Shown here: positions 10,201 through 22,005 of the stretch, piece by piece
How the letters are laid out: each line of letters starts with the position of its first letter
Numbering within the stretch: the first letter of the stretch is position 1
Source of the DNA: Prostheceraeus crozeri
Lineage: Eukaryota; Platyhelminthes; Polycladida; Euryleptidae
DNA length: 64,000 bases
Reading direction: 5' to 3'
Assembly (NCBI GenBank): GCA_907163375.1
Contig: CAJQUW010000872.1
Coordinates: 248,001 to 312,000 of the forward strand
Notes under the pieces: model-generated
The model's input: only the letters and a program-made list of their open reading frames with translations
The model's database searches: none
Told to the model about the DNA's origin: nothing
Program-made: the position numbers and the translations under genes

Positions 10201-11196
10201 CATCAACCCCTCTGACGTCATCATGGAAAAGTCTAGATGATAATACTGGTTCAAATTCAACTTGCGCACTGCAGGAAGTCGATTCTGATAAATGTTATAG
10301 GATGTCTTGGTGCGGGAATCAACACGTCGAGGAATGCGATTGTCTTGGTAGGCAAGTGCATAGAGGACACTGTCTTGAAAACAATGTGATGTATACGTGT
10401 TGTGATCAAAGACACATATGCCTTTACAGAGCTTGATATCTCGGTGGATAGGAATCGGTGCGCCCATGCGAAAATTAGGGAAGGAACTTGTTTGAACCAG
10501 TAACTCCAACACTTCCTTCACCGCAAATCCTGATCCGTCTTCTTGATAGTCTTCAATAAATTCTTCAAACTTTGACACAATGTCACGGAACCATGTATCA
10601 AAGTTACGTGCTTGGACGCCTTCGTGAATGTATGAGGGTGTGGTGATGTCTCTCACTTCCTCTTCGCCCGTCGACATATCCATCTTGGCAAACCTGAGTC
10701 TCATACTCACAAACACTTTCACATCCTCGTGGGGGTGTTGCTGCACAATGACACGATACAAGTCCGCATACATTGCATTTAAATATACCTTCCATTCATT
10801 CGTGGCTTGATGAGGGGTAAATCGATAATTATATCCGCGACCGTCCATGATACGTTCTTCTTCCACAGCTGCACCGCCCTCTTGCATAAACTCAAACAGG
10901 TAGGGACACAAATGTTCATCCCATCCTTCCGCTTCAGCATTCACCACTGTATCGCAGTAGTGACATCGTCCCACACACGCATGCTTATGGTACGCCTCTA
11001 CGTCGAAACTTCCGTCGCAATCCAAACACAGCAAGTCATTGTCATCACCATAATTAAACGCGCGGCAATCGTGTTCGTTTCCATACCATTTACAGCATGT
11101 CCAACAATAGTTGCGACCCGTCTCCGCTGCTCCATGGGCAATACAGTCTTGAAAGCGAGAGAAGGACTGACAGCAGAATTCACACGTGTACTGCAT
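7015..11196 (-). pseudogene. Protein-primed family B DNA polymerase (pPolB) region, interrupted
   Basis: Very long leftward coding region. The start carries C2H2-like Cys/His pairs (CEFCCQSFSRFQDCIAH). The middle has Val-Arg-Asp-His-Asp-His-Ile-Thr-Gly-Lys-Tyr with Cys pairs, usual in Polinton polymerases. Exonuclease motifs: YADIESM near 9,730, NWKGYDSHQ near 9,300 and YYLTVDVALLADIF near 8,830. Polymerase motifs: A as FYIDVNNLYG near 8,570, B as NALYGKTMENVRK near 8,050, and C as GGDTDSFF near 7,780. The C-terminal region has the DDKRY/AYGHYRI-like end typical of the family near 7,270, after which the frame runs on into the TBP-like gene. The enzyme replicates linear protein-capped DNA. The copy has about one break, so it is listed as a fossil; a promoter lies just upstream. 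Confidence 0.92.
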
Positions 11197-11233
11197 GGTT
11201 AGAATGAGAATGAATTTCTCTGACAGCGCCTTC

Positions 11234-11241
11234 CTTATATA
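11234..11241 (-). promoter_or_regulatory. TATA box upstream of pPolB
   Basis: Read on the minus strand the sequence is TATATAAG, 38 bases before the polymerase ATG. This allows a leader of only about ten bases if transcription starts 25-30 bases downstream. It is the only clean TATA box seen at the right end of the element and would drive the leftward polymerase/TBP-like/RING block. Confidence 0.55.
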
Positions 11242-11317
11242 CCCTGCTGTGACTCATCACACGTGCTCGGCGCCGCGTGCTCCGATTGGTGCTCTGTGCT
11301 CTTACCCCAAGTGCGCC

Positions 11318-11388
11318 GATGCGTGGGCGTGTGCTCCGTTTCCTTTCCTCTTCGCAACCCGTGCTCTGATGCGTAGGCGTGTGCTCCG
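11318..11388. repeat. Pair of 21-bp direct repeats in the right terminal region of the element
   Basis: GATGCGT(G/A)GGCGTGTGCTCCG occurs at 11,318-11,338 and 11,368-11,388, one mismatch, 50 bases apart. Looser GTGCTC and GCGCCG units extend back to 11,270. The tract is GC-rich and sits between the polymerase promoter and the AT-rich flank, where Polinton terminal repeats usually lie. Confidence 0.6.
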
Positions 11389-11585
11389 ATAAAAGAGCAG
11401 GGCATGTACTTAAGTGCAAAGTGTGTGGAAAGGGGCTAGACTGTCCTACTTGTGCACATATACTTTTCGTTGCAAGCAACTTTTGTCGAGGAGTTGAATT
11501 TTCCCACGAGTATGCTACACGCACCGGAACGGTGTTTAAGTGTAAAGATCACCATGAAGAAGAGTGCAAAGGTAGAAGGAAGTAG
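11379..11585 (+). CDS. Possible small Cys-rich protein at the element's right end
   Basis: Open frame of 68 codons with CKVCGKGLDCPTC (Cys-x2-Cys-x4-Cys-x2-Cys) and later Cys/His residues (FKCKDHHEEEC), a zinc-ribbon-like pattern. The frame has no ATG; the first start-like codon is GTG at 11,379, so it may be part of a spliced gene, a relic, or chance. It diverges from the polymerase promoter. I do not recognise a family. Confidence 0.25.
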   Translation: MCSDKRAGHVLKCKVCGKGLDCPTCAHILFVASNFCRGVEFSHEYATRTGTVFKCKDHHEEECKGRRK

Positions 11586-11589
11586 GACC

Positions 11590-12235
11590 TGGGCGCAACG
11601 AGCTGCTGCGGGTGCACCATCTTGACAGATACTGAGCTTAGTAGGCCGAAGTTTAAGTGACGGCTGGCGCCGATGTCTCTGGTCCTTTTGGGTGCAGCAT
11701 TTGCTGTTTCACATAAACCAGCGATTTCGTTTATCAAGCGATTTTATTTATAGCAGATTTCTTGCATTTATTGATTACTCAATCACTCATAAGTCACGTA
11801 TGTCATCTGTAGCTACTTTTAGGAATTATCTACATTATTTTGTCACGACTTCAAATAAATTCATTTTCAATTGTCAACGCATTACATAGTTTCTTAACGC
11901 ACCTTGCGAATTTTGTCCAAGTATTGCGCCAAGAATTGTATGCACTGATTCATGTGATCAGCATGTAGGATTAACTCTAGATTGCCCATCTCTACACATG
12001 TCAAAAGAATTCTGTGGCTATGTTCATCAAAATAAATTGTTTCAACTAATTTTGTGCAATAGCTAATTTAATACATTGGTAAGATGGTTTACATTGCTTC
12101 ATCGTGTGTTTCAAATTTCAATTAAAATAAAATGATGAATTTCCTTTCAACGCCCATAAAAGGTATCTATTTGATTTAAAGTATGGAATTAGCTCTGAGC
12201 ATAAAAAAGTTTGTAGAATTAAGGAGGGTATTATC
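11590..12235. other. AT-rich flank, no gene seen
   Basis: Composition drops to the host background after about 11,690. Only short chance frames are present. The 100 bases from 11,590 could still be the outer edge of the Polinton-type element. Confidence 0.5.
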
Positions 12236-12372
12236 GAGAAATGAGCGAGCAAGCGGCATTTTTTCATGATTTTGAGCGGTGAGCGAGCGAAAGGATTATT
12301 TTGAGGAAATGAGCGGAGAGCGAGCGACAGGGCGATTATGGGCAAATGAGCGATGAGCGAGCGAAAGCGGAA
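12236..12372. repeat. 37-bp minisatellite, about four units
   Basis: Units start near 12,236, 12,274, 12,311 and 12,348 and share GAGCG(G/A)(T/A)GAGCGAGCGA followed by an A/T-rich spacer. The spacing of 37-38 bases is regular and the first unit is the most diverged. Confidence 0.75.
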
Positions 12373-15300
12373 TTTCGATCCGCTCAAAAACACTGCTCCA
12401 GGGTCTTGAAAAATGCATGAGATACGCATGCAGGTACACTGCCGCGAAGCTGATGGACATCGGGAAAATGATTCATCGAATAGGAATCTGAAATCAATAT
12501 TGCTTCCAAAATTGTAGATCTATAATGAAGAACTGAAGCGACTATTCCACAAATCCAAATCTTGAAATATTGATTGCATGAAGATTCGAAAGCATTCTTC
12601 GCAAAAAAATCTGAAATTACTGTAACCTGCTTAACCACCCTAATTTCTATGTGACTGAATTTATTTTGCTCAGTTCTTAGACTGAAAACCTAGATTAATC
12701 ATAACATTCCTCAGAGTTGTTGAAGCATCTTGCAAGACAGTCGAAAGTTGTCATTCCTGCAGCTGGTTCGCACCATATCAGCGGCGGTCTCATCTGCTGA
12801 AAGGATAGTCAGCATACTCCACGAGGTCTGTCTTAAGTCTGAATACCGATGTATCACACCTCAATCACGCTTAATAGTGCACTCACGTCTATTCCATTTC
12901 TACAAGCAATCTACAAGTAATCTTTGCAGTGGCATATGAGACCTATGAAGCCGAATATTCGAAAGTAGTCTTGTATATATACAGTACAATTATTTATTTT
13001 TTTTTATTACAGTTTGTACACAGTATGTAAAATACATTTTTTATTACAGTATTAAAAATATCCATTGCGCTTATCAGAAGGGAAAAATTTTGAAATATCT
13101 ATGCAATCGGCAAATTTACCGTCGAATCGAATGAAATCTCGAAGCCTCGCAGGTCGGTCCCTCCCTACTATGTGTATTTCAATTATCAGAAAATTTCTTG
13201 GCCATGATTGCTTTTTTCGTGATAAAGTTATCCCCTGAATTTTATAAAGGCCTTCTCTTCTTTGCCTTTTCTTTTGCTGCTTGCAGTTCGCTTTTCAATG
13301 ATTCTTTTTGCACCCTCGCTATAAATCATCTTTAGATCGAATAATCACAGAGCCGACATTTGACTCTGAAGCCACTTTTTATTTTCAACCTAAATATTAC
13401 TTGTATGACTTCATAGGTGACTATCCGTTCATATGCAGTGTATAGACTGCTTGTGCCACAAGTAAGCGATATTATGAATCCATGAATAATAGGCTTATAG
13501 TAGACTGCACTTAGGTATACTTTAGCCTGTTCGTCGAGCATACTAGCGATATATTTCAATTTTCATAATGCATGTAATACTTAAACGAATGCACATGGGC
13601 AAGCGAAACATTATCATTTACATTGAATGCATAGACTAACCAAATACTTTTCGTTGCCTCTACACAAACACATTGAAGACGGTTTTCATTGTAGTGCTGT
13701 GGTATGCAGATGACTTATTACCATACTCACTATGCAAACCCAGTTATCTAACTGTGCAATCTATATGACGCATAAGCATGTATCGTAATACTAATTACAC
13801 ATGTACCGGTAACACATGAAATGTAATGCCTTGAAAGTAAAGCGACACTGACTAGTATGAAGAAGATCCTCTTGTAACACGTTTGACGGTGATATCTGTT
13901 GTTGATATATAGCGCATAATTACAAGACCGATTTGTGAAGTACGATATCTCCTTGATAATTTATTCACCAATTTGGACACAGGAATGAGCTTGAATCGGA
14001 ATATCACTCCATGTTATAGTTTCCAAATCAGGGCCTAACATTGTTTCACAAACAAAATGCTAAAAATAGATTCACGATTTTAATGAAATTCTAAAACCTG
14101 GCTAACACACTCACTATTCCCTATTTATTTTACTGAGTTAATGAGCGAATTACGTCAGCCATGTAATTGAAGGGTCGGATGTATAACGGGATGAGCCACA
14201 TTTTTTTCAAAAACAGAGATATTTTATTCCATGTTATGATAGATCTGCTTCTTTTAACTGAGTTTAGCGTTTTCCGATTTGACGATGAACGTCCACGAAA
14301 GATGTTGCTTAAGGTCTTTCTAAGTGGAATCTTTCATTGGGTTATAATTGAGCCGACAACATATAGCAGCAATTGCCAATACTTATATGAGACTCGATAG
14401 TCCTCTTTATGTAGTCCATGCTGAGCTTCCATTGATATGCCGTTTCAATTAATATAATTTCAATCTGTACTTATATAATTATATATAAATATATATTATT
14501 TATTTTGATATTATGTTATATATTCTTATTAGTAATATGATATATTATATCATATTTATATATTAACATATTTAGTGAGACAAAACTTGGTATTGTCTCA
14601 CTAGGATTAGTGATAGAATATCCTAATTGTGCCACTCAGAAAATAATGAACTAATGATTTGAAAGATTTGAACTTGTAGATTGAAAGAGAAAGGCAAATA
14701 AATGTCATTTCAATGCATTAAATTAGATGAAAAATTAAAAGGCAATTAACATTCTGTAGTGCTGACAATATGATTTTATTAGATGCAGCTGCTTCTACTT
14801 CGTGAAAAGGATTGCTAGCATGAAAACTTCAGCTTGTCTTCTAAAACCATAAAAACCGGTGGTGATTTAATTCGAAATAAGTAATGTGGACTAAAAAAGG
14901 ACAGTTTTTTCAAAGATAATTTAAAGACAATTTAATCTAAATTTCAAAACTGATTTTAATTTCTAGCATTAATCTTCAATTTTAAAGCTGAATGCCACAA
15001 ATTTTCTGGAAGATAAAATCTTGATAAAAGTAGAAAATGTGAACAAGGATTTTTTCAGTTAAATAAGTATATTAGGCGAATGGGATCAAATCAAATGACA
15101 CCTCAATTAACATTTCTTATTGGACGCGTACTGAAATGGAGGAGCTTCGATAAATAAGCGGCAATGTACGTTAGTTTTAAGAATGAGCACGCAAAAGGGG
15201 ATGTGCTACATAACTTGGGTTACATGTTTTCAATTGGCCGCCTGTATGAGTAGGTCTCATGCGTCTTTAGCTTCACTACTTGATAAGCTGATAACTCATG

Positions 15301-16764
15301 CGCATAGACTCGCATTCTCTGACGTTCAGGAGACTAGCATGCATAGCTTTTGTATGATGATATTTCAAAACCTTTAAATTGCTCTTAAGTAAAATTTTGA
15401 AAGTGTGGCTTTTCAACAAGTAAGTAATACCAGTAAGTATCCCCTTATTCGCCCAAGCCCTTCAATTGTTGAAATTGGTCAATTTATGGAAAATTTATTT
15501 CCTAATTTGTAGGCTATATCTGTTTGCTGACTTATTAAGTGTATTACTATCTTCACCACCAGAGTTATGTAAACTACTGGCAGAAAATGAACAATATGTA
15601 AATCCTTGCTATTGATTCGACAGATGCATTGACGAGGTTTACATGCATCAGCAATATACACGTATTTCTGTTGATATAAATGATGAAAACCAAAGAAAGA
15701 GTTAATCGACAAAGTGGTTAAGTCTACAAGTATGAGCTCTTTACAACCTCGTCGATTAACGTTCTCTTCGAGTATTTCCTACGACGAACTACCTGATCAA
15801 AATGATAGAAACCAGGACTTACCCCAACGATGCAGACTTTGCATTCAATACAATCCATTGTATGAACTCGCGAAAGTGGCAGTTAGTATGCAAATGAAGC
15901 CATTAGTTTGATATGACACAGACGCTGCAGTGATGCGAGACGATAATGTTTAATCAATCGCCCGTGATTTATCTATCATTCTCGTCTTTCTAAAATTAGA
16001 ATACTATTTATCTCAGCTGTAGCAAATATGACAACTTGCTAGCATGCTGCTTATATATTTAGACAGAGCCTACAGCCTATATTATTTGCTACGCTCTGAT
16101 CTAGTTCATTGCATTGCAAGATTAAGCAGTTATTGATAGTGCAGTCAATATTGTGACATTGAAAAGACATTCAAATGGTCTATTCATAAAAGTTGAGACT
16201 TCACGTTTAAATGATAATTAACAGCATCGCTGCATCGAGGAAATGCTTCTCCATTTTCAATAGAATTTTGCTGTCCACTTTTGGTCAATTGATGTAACCA
16301 TGGTTGCATCATGGTTGATGTCCACTTTTGGTTGTAACCATGACCAAATATGACGATGATGTAATACGGGAGCAAATGTAAATAAAAAACTCGCCTAATT
16401 CGACGACAATTCTAAATCCAGAATGATGTCAGTATATCTCAGGGTTGAATCCGGGTCCGGATCTTCCGGAGGCTTTGGGTCAAGCAGACCGGCGTACCCG
16501 GACAAGACGGGAACCGTATGACCCAGACGGTCCCGTTGAACCGAAAATTTTTTCCACATATTTATAATTTTAAAAAAAACAGTGGGTCTATACCTATACA
16601 AAGTGCAAAATTATCATGACAAAATTGTCTCAGGGAAAGACTTAAAATAAAATTTAAAAAAAGCAGGAACGATCTGAACAACATTTATAAAGGTATGTTT
16701 CTGTTAAAATTTTTGCCGGAAAATCAATTTACTTTGACAGTTTGAGACTACCTGCAGGAACTGT
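12373..16764. other. Intergenic AT-rich DNA without recognised genes
   Basis: Short frames only. Contains a strongly AT-rich tract at 14,464-14,580 and a GC-rich patch at 16,440-16,545 with a small inverted repeat (ACGGTCCC against GGGAACCGT). A 60-codon ATG frame at 15,732-15,911 reads like coding sequence (RRLTFSSSISYDELPDQND) but has no recognisable homologue and may be an exon or chance. Confidence 0.5.
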
Positions 16765-17025
16765 AAGAGGCAATTGGTTTTCCGACAGAAGACAAAAAAA
16801 ATTAGAGACATTTTGAAACACTACCTTTACACTTTTCCTTTTGATGTCACTGTTGGGCTGCACCAGGGATGGGCTTCGAGTCCATGTCTCTTCCTGCTGG
16901 CCTTAGATGTGACAACTGGTCCCCCAAAAGACAAGCTCTACGCTGACAATCTGGTGATTTGTAGGGATTCTCCAACAGCAATACAAAATAGGTTTGAGGT
17001 GTGGCGCAAGGCAAACGCAAATTAA
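16765..17025 (+). mobile_element. LINE reverse transcriptase fragment
   Basis: An 83-codon frame carries reverse-transcriptase palm sequence: a fingers/palm stretch with VTVGLHQGWASSP (counterpart of the usual VGLHQGSALSP) and KLYADNLVICRDSPTAIQN, where the catalytic YADD box reads YADN. Both are typical of RTE-like LINEs. Only this core piece is present; flanks give no further match, so it is a short dead fragment. Confidence 0.65.
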
Positions 17026-19829
17026 CTAGAGAGCAAAATATTGCAGACGATTAATACCAGCTAGCTTGATTGCTAGATAGGAGCACAAGCATAATGTAAA
17101 GTGATAAACAACCTTAATGACGAAGTTGAATTGATGAATTGAAACTAACATTAACTGTATGGTTGAAAGAACATGGCATATTTTAGAGCCATGTTTTTTC
17201 TTTTTTCCAATTTTACAAAGTAGACAAAACGAAATTTTACTGCAAGACACGACTGAAAACTTGATAAAAAGTTAACATTCCGTGCTAGATAGGCTCATGA
17301 AAAAGATTGCGCAAAAATATTAGGAAGGTGCAGTCCTAAATGATGTTAGTTCCTAATGGAAGAGGCTATGAAGAAACAATAAATACATCGGATGTACTAG
17401 AGGAGATAATAAACATCGGATGTACTAGAGGTAATCACTTAAATTTTGTCGCTGTTCGTTCATTCACAGAAGTTTCGAAGTCTTAAAATACACGGGAACC
17501 CACAGGCTTTATGACCCGTGCATGAGGATCGTCTACTCACTATGTCAACCAATTTTAAAACAATCTGAAAAATCTCCCCATACTATCAAAGAATGCATCA
17601 TAATCAAAAAATATTTGAGATATTCTTTTCAGCTCAAAACTCATTCGACTCATTTCAGAGTGTTCACTTCCTTTTAAGTGTTTGCCTATCTTATAGCCAT
17701 TCCAATTACCATGAAGGTCATTCATCAACTGAATTGACTTCCTCATTGGCTTCATCTAGAATTGGACAACCTTCCTATAAGCAAAAATTTGCAAGTCAAC
17801 GGTCCAAAGCATTGTGATGCATTAAGCATGAAACACATGTGACATGCAAAATTAGAAAAAAATTAATTTCTATGAACTTCTCATAACCGCAAAACTGTTG
17901 ACCACACTCAGAGGTTTAAAATGGTAAATCGCATTTGAAAATTGGTTGGATTGTCACTGATCTACAACACTTCAAAAAATAGGGACATCTAATTTGACTC
18001 ACGCTGTAAAATTCTTTAATATCAGATAAACAGCTTTTGCTTTTACGGATACTTTCAGTTCAGACAATAAAAATACAGTGAAACTGATTTTAACTGTCTA
18101 TTTGATCGGATATTTGCTGCTTGCAGTGTACCTATATACCGGCATGTGAAACCAATCAACAAAAATCAATTAGAATCAATACTATTTGCGTCTAATGTAT
18201 CATTTGCGTCAAAATTACCGACTTGTGCATCTTCACGCATGTGAAGTGACAAATTCACTTTGTACAAAAGCTTTTCTGTCACATTGAAAACCTCTATAGA
18301 TAGTGTATGCATGGGGCCATAGGCGAAAATATTACGTCATCATGCACTCAAACTGCGTTAAATACTTGCAGTGGATTGAAAATTGATAACACTGCTCTGT
18401 AAAGTAATCATAATAGAAATTAAGATAATGCATGCATATCGCATATAAGTGATATTCAATATCTCATATTGATTAGGAATCTGATTGCGTGATAATATGT
18501 ACATGTAAGATAAAATGAAAACATGCCTGGTTGAAATTTCTGTATTTGATCCTCGCAGATGTGCATGTAGTCTATTTTCAAACACTGATAACTGCACTTC
18601 GACGTACTGTATTGAACACTCGACACCGTCATCGTGTGAGCAGTATGCTGGAATATAGCTAGAATTACATATGTACCAATGCACCTTTATAGACTAAATG
18701 ACAGCGCTACAATTTCTACAAGCAGGCATCCACTGGTATCGTTTAGTAGGAATATTTCAAGTAGCAAAGTGTGTGTTGTTGGCCTATCATGTTTACATTA
18801 TTAGGCTGGCTTTATGCATCGATAGTGTTCTTAATTAAATAAGCTATCTTAGGCCTGACTAGATGAGAGCAGTAAGCCTACGAGAAAAAAGGGCATATCA
18901 TGACTTCTAATAAGGAAGGCAGCTTTGTTTTTAAAAATTCAAATTAACTGTATATATAGTAGTCTGATATCATAGATTGTAGACCTACTAGTATGTGTAC
19001 AGCACTTTCTTTTAATTATCTAATAACAGAAATTCCCCCTTAAAGTTGCAAGTTCCATGGAGGTATTAAGACTTGATTTAGGCCTATCATGCATGTACAC
19101 AGTAGACTAGCGGTGGCATAGAATGTCCCCTAACCTATCTAGTGAGGGTTTCTGTCGGCTAAGCTTATCACAGATATTTGTCTCATGGGAATTATTATGG
19201 GAAAAATCGTAAATTTTGAAAAATCCTGTGTGAATGGGAATTCCCACTGGAATCCTGCAGGAATGAAACGAAGAAATTTCTTCTCAAGGCCAGCCTGGTA
19301 CAGGGAATAGTTGAGACTTATGTGCCACGCAATGTACTTTCAATATACTGCAGTTACCATATGCTATAGGCCCACATAACCACACATCTTGACATATTTC
19401 TTAAGCTCTATCTAGGAATGGGACTTCCTTTACCCAGGATTTTGATGTACACAAATGAATTTGCATTCATTCGTGCCCATATGCGTGTTAGGAATTTGAA
19501 AAATAGTCATGAATTAGAAAACTTTGAAGATTTCACATTATTATAAATAATCTTGTCCAGACAACAGTTGGAAGTGAAAGCGGAACAACACTGTTGGAAA
19601 TATAAATGCTTGTTCAATATCAAAAATACAGGCTTTCGAATAATATCATTTTTGAAATCGTAGTACCAAACATCGATTACTAGAAATAGAAAATGATTTC
19701 ATGTCTAAAAAGAGTTCTTGGAGTTCTAGAATTAAATATCGGAATGGCTGACATTAGTTTTGTTGAACTGGTTATTAGTGTTAGATGATTTCTATAATAA
19801 CAGTTCAAAACAAAATAAATTTGTGTAAC
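17026..19829. other. Intergenic DNA, nothing recognised
   Basis: AT-rich, only short unrelated frames on both strands. No repeat ends, RNA genes or protein similarity seen by eye. Confidence 0.45.
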
Positions 19830-19988
19830 GAAATACATAGGATTTTGTTATCCTCTCTATTTCTTAAAAGCAAATGATCTGATCCGGCAGACGCGAAGTT
19901 TTGCAGTAGGTTAGAGGTGTACTATGCTATGTGAAAGTTTTGCGTACTACCTCGTTCCCTGCACAACTTCACGCTGGCTCCCGGACTA
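19830..19988. mobile_element. Solo end of the 734-bp TIR element family
   Basis: About 159 bases match the long terminal region of the element at 27,939-28,672. Shared parts are the outer 30-base TIR ending GGCTCCCGGACTA at 19,988, the neighbouring TACTACCTCGTTCCC, and an inner CATAGGATTTTGTTATCCTC stretch. No opposite end was found upstream, so this is a truncated copy. Confidence 0.7.
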
Positions 19989-20108
19989 CATTGGACCAAG
20001 CAACTAACTAAAACACTGAACTGATATGCTAAGCTGCTGTTAATAGAACATTACCAACGAACAATTTTTCATTTTTCTCTCGAGGATTACGTAATCATTG
20101 CCTCAACC

Positions 20109-20861
20109 CAGGGATGCGGAGTTTTATCATTTTGATAGAACTCCGACTCCGGGTGGCGGCAAGTATATATAGCCTAGTTTTTTTGAAAAGCAAACCGGTA
20201 ACCTACATAATAGATCATAGGCTTACCTGAACCTATCTTTCGTGATTATTACTGTATCAATTATCAATCATTTTCGATGAAAGTTTATCAAATGTCGCTT
20301 TCAGTTTGATGCATGCGACTCGGCTCCCCCATCTTCTTGATGTGTGCTTCACACTGTCTTTCTCCTGTCTCTACCAGACAGGAAAATCTCCCATCCTTCT
20401 CCAAAAATATGAGTACGCTTTCGATTTTAATATGCGCTTTGGAGAGATATCACACACGATTAACGTGAGGGTAAGAAGCAATGCTCTCAAACAAACTAGT
20501 ATTTCATTTTTGTCTCTGATGTAACCTTTGGTGCGTAGATGTGATCGAGGCTAGGAAGACCTGTTTTCTCTACTAAATCACCGAGTGAAAAGACAATCCT
20601 TTTTTCACTATCACGGTTCATTCCCTCAGCTATTATAAGCTTTGTATGCACTGCTGTCTCTGTACTTTTGTTTGACGGAGAAAGTTGGCATCAAGACAGT
20701 GACAGATACAAAGTATATACACAAGAATAAATAATTTGTTTGTATTATATTTCGGGTCTAGTATAGGCCGGAGTCCGGAGTCCTATCATTTGATAGGACT
20801 CCGACTCCGACTCCGACCCCAATAAAAATGATAGGACTCCAACTCCGACGCCACATCCCTG
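20109..20861. mobile_element. Non-autonomous hAT-type element with perfect 8-bp target duplication
   Basis: The ends are CAGGGATGCGGAG on the left and the complement of CAGGGATGTGGCG on the right. Both are flanked by the same eight bases, CCTCAACC (20,101-20,108 and 20,862-20,869). hAT transposases duplicate eight bases and favour CAGGG ends, so the class is well supported. Length is 753 bp and there is no transposase frame. Both subterminal regions carry repeated GGAGTC/GACTCC motifs, most densely at 20,758-20,850. Confidence 0.85.
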
Positions 20862-21320
20862 CCTCAACCCCCTCGTAATCAATCGCCCGTAATCATTTCG
20901 ACAGCTCCTTCCTCCCTCTAGATGATTGCGTAACTCTTGAACGATCGACCCCTCACACATAATTTGAGAGTGCATGTGCCAGCTTTGCCACCAATTAATA
21001 TTCAAAATAATGCAGCAGTTTACGAGAAATCATCGATCAAGATTTGAAGTCGTGCGGATGTGAAACTAGCCGTATGCCAAAATACCAAACAATCTTGCGC
21101 ATCGCATATCTATGAATTATCAACCGTATGAACGAATGAAAAAAAACACGATTGAAGCATGGCACCCTAATTATTTCACAGAATTTCATTATAATTACTC
21201 GAAAAATGAGTTGAAAGTGGTGTGGTTATAAAGTTAGCCACAAAAAACATGGACATACACTGTACAGTCGCAACATAAAAACAAAGATATTCATCAACCT
21301 GCTTATAAAATGATAAAAGT

Positions 21321-21560
21321 CCATTTATTAAGAGTGTGCCAGCTTGTTCCAGCCGTCAGACAATCTCAACTCTCCGTAGAATCCGCACTAATGCGGGTTA
21401 TAGTCTTTTGATGTCACATGGTCTTATCCACCTATCCGCACCATTTTTGAAGAGCGCGTGTGCCAATCACATCAACCAAATGCATTTATCTGGAGTGTGC
21501 GAGCCTGTGTCAGCCCTCAGACAACCCCGACTCCCTGTAGAATCCGCACGCAGTAGCAGT
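21321..21560. repeat. Direct repeat with 160-bp period upstream of the channel gene
   Basis: A segment of roughly 75 bases starting near 21,321 recurs near 21,481. Shared landmarks are CATTTAT, GAGTGTG, CAGCC(G/C)TCAGACAA and GTAGAATCCGCAC. Looser similarity continues through TCCGCACC, so at least part of a third unit may exist. Confidence 0.65.
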
Positions 21561-22005
21561 GATCCGCACCCTTTTGCTTCTCATGTAACTAGACTCAAAA
21601 GTTCTTAACATATTCAACATTTTAACCAATTTAACTAATGCGCAATCGATTGTTTGCAGGATGATAGCAACCGCGTTTTCTGTCCGCATAAATTGATTTT
21701 AGGATTGTGCAATGAGTTATTTGCTCATCCATCATCATCAATCTAGAAATCTCATAAAGTGTAGTATTTGTTGAATTTAAACGTCGCGACTCGTTTCTTC
21801 CTTGATAAGTATAAAAGGAGATAACACGAAATTGATTCAAAAGTTTGGTTTTGAAAAGTTGCAACGACTCCGATGTCGTCAATACACACATTGTTAAATT
21901 TTTCGTGCTTCTAACCTGTGAATCATCGAACTCTTTTTAACCTCAGAAGGGTGATAAAATTTGTCGGACCGATCATAATATTTTAATTTCTTACTGAAGC
22001 TGACT

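Larger units (their letters stand above)
1..11590. mobile_element. Polinton/Maverick-type (adintovirus-like) element, left end outside window
   Basis: Gene-dense block with visibly higher GC than the AT-rich DNA to its right. A rightward structural module (coiled-coil protein, two related minor-capsid-like regions, basic protein, double-jelly-roll capsid region, adenain-like protease) converges on a leftward module (protein-primed PolB, TBP-like protein, UBA-RING protein). PolB plus capsid plus adenain protease is the diagnostic Polinton/adintovirus set. No retroviral-type integrase or packaging ATPase is visible; they may lie left of base 1. The right boundary is placed between about 11.4 and 11.7 kb from the change in composition; terminal inverted repeats cannot be tested with one end missing. 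Most frames are open and about three or four breaks are visible, so I infer a fairly recent but non-intact copy. Confidence 0.9.

Noticed and set aside
8724-10810. Several plus-strand frames of 60-174 codons
   Set aside because: They lie opposite the polymerase coding region and have no domain of their own; shadows of the minus-strand gene.
12236-12372. Possible CRISPR-like array
   Set aside because: Four units of 37 bases with no distinct spacers, in animal DNA; it is a plain minisatellite.
16440-16545. GC-rich patch with ACGGTCCC inverted repeat, considered a transposon end
   Set aside because: No partner end or target duplication could be found nearby.
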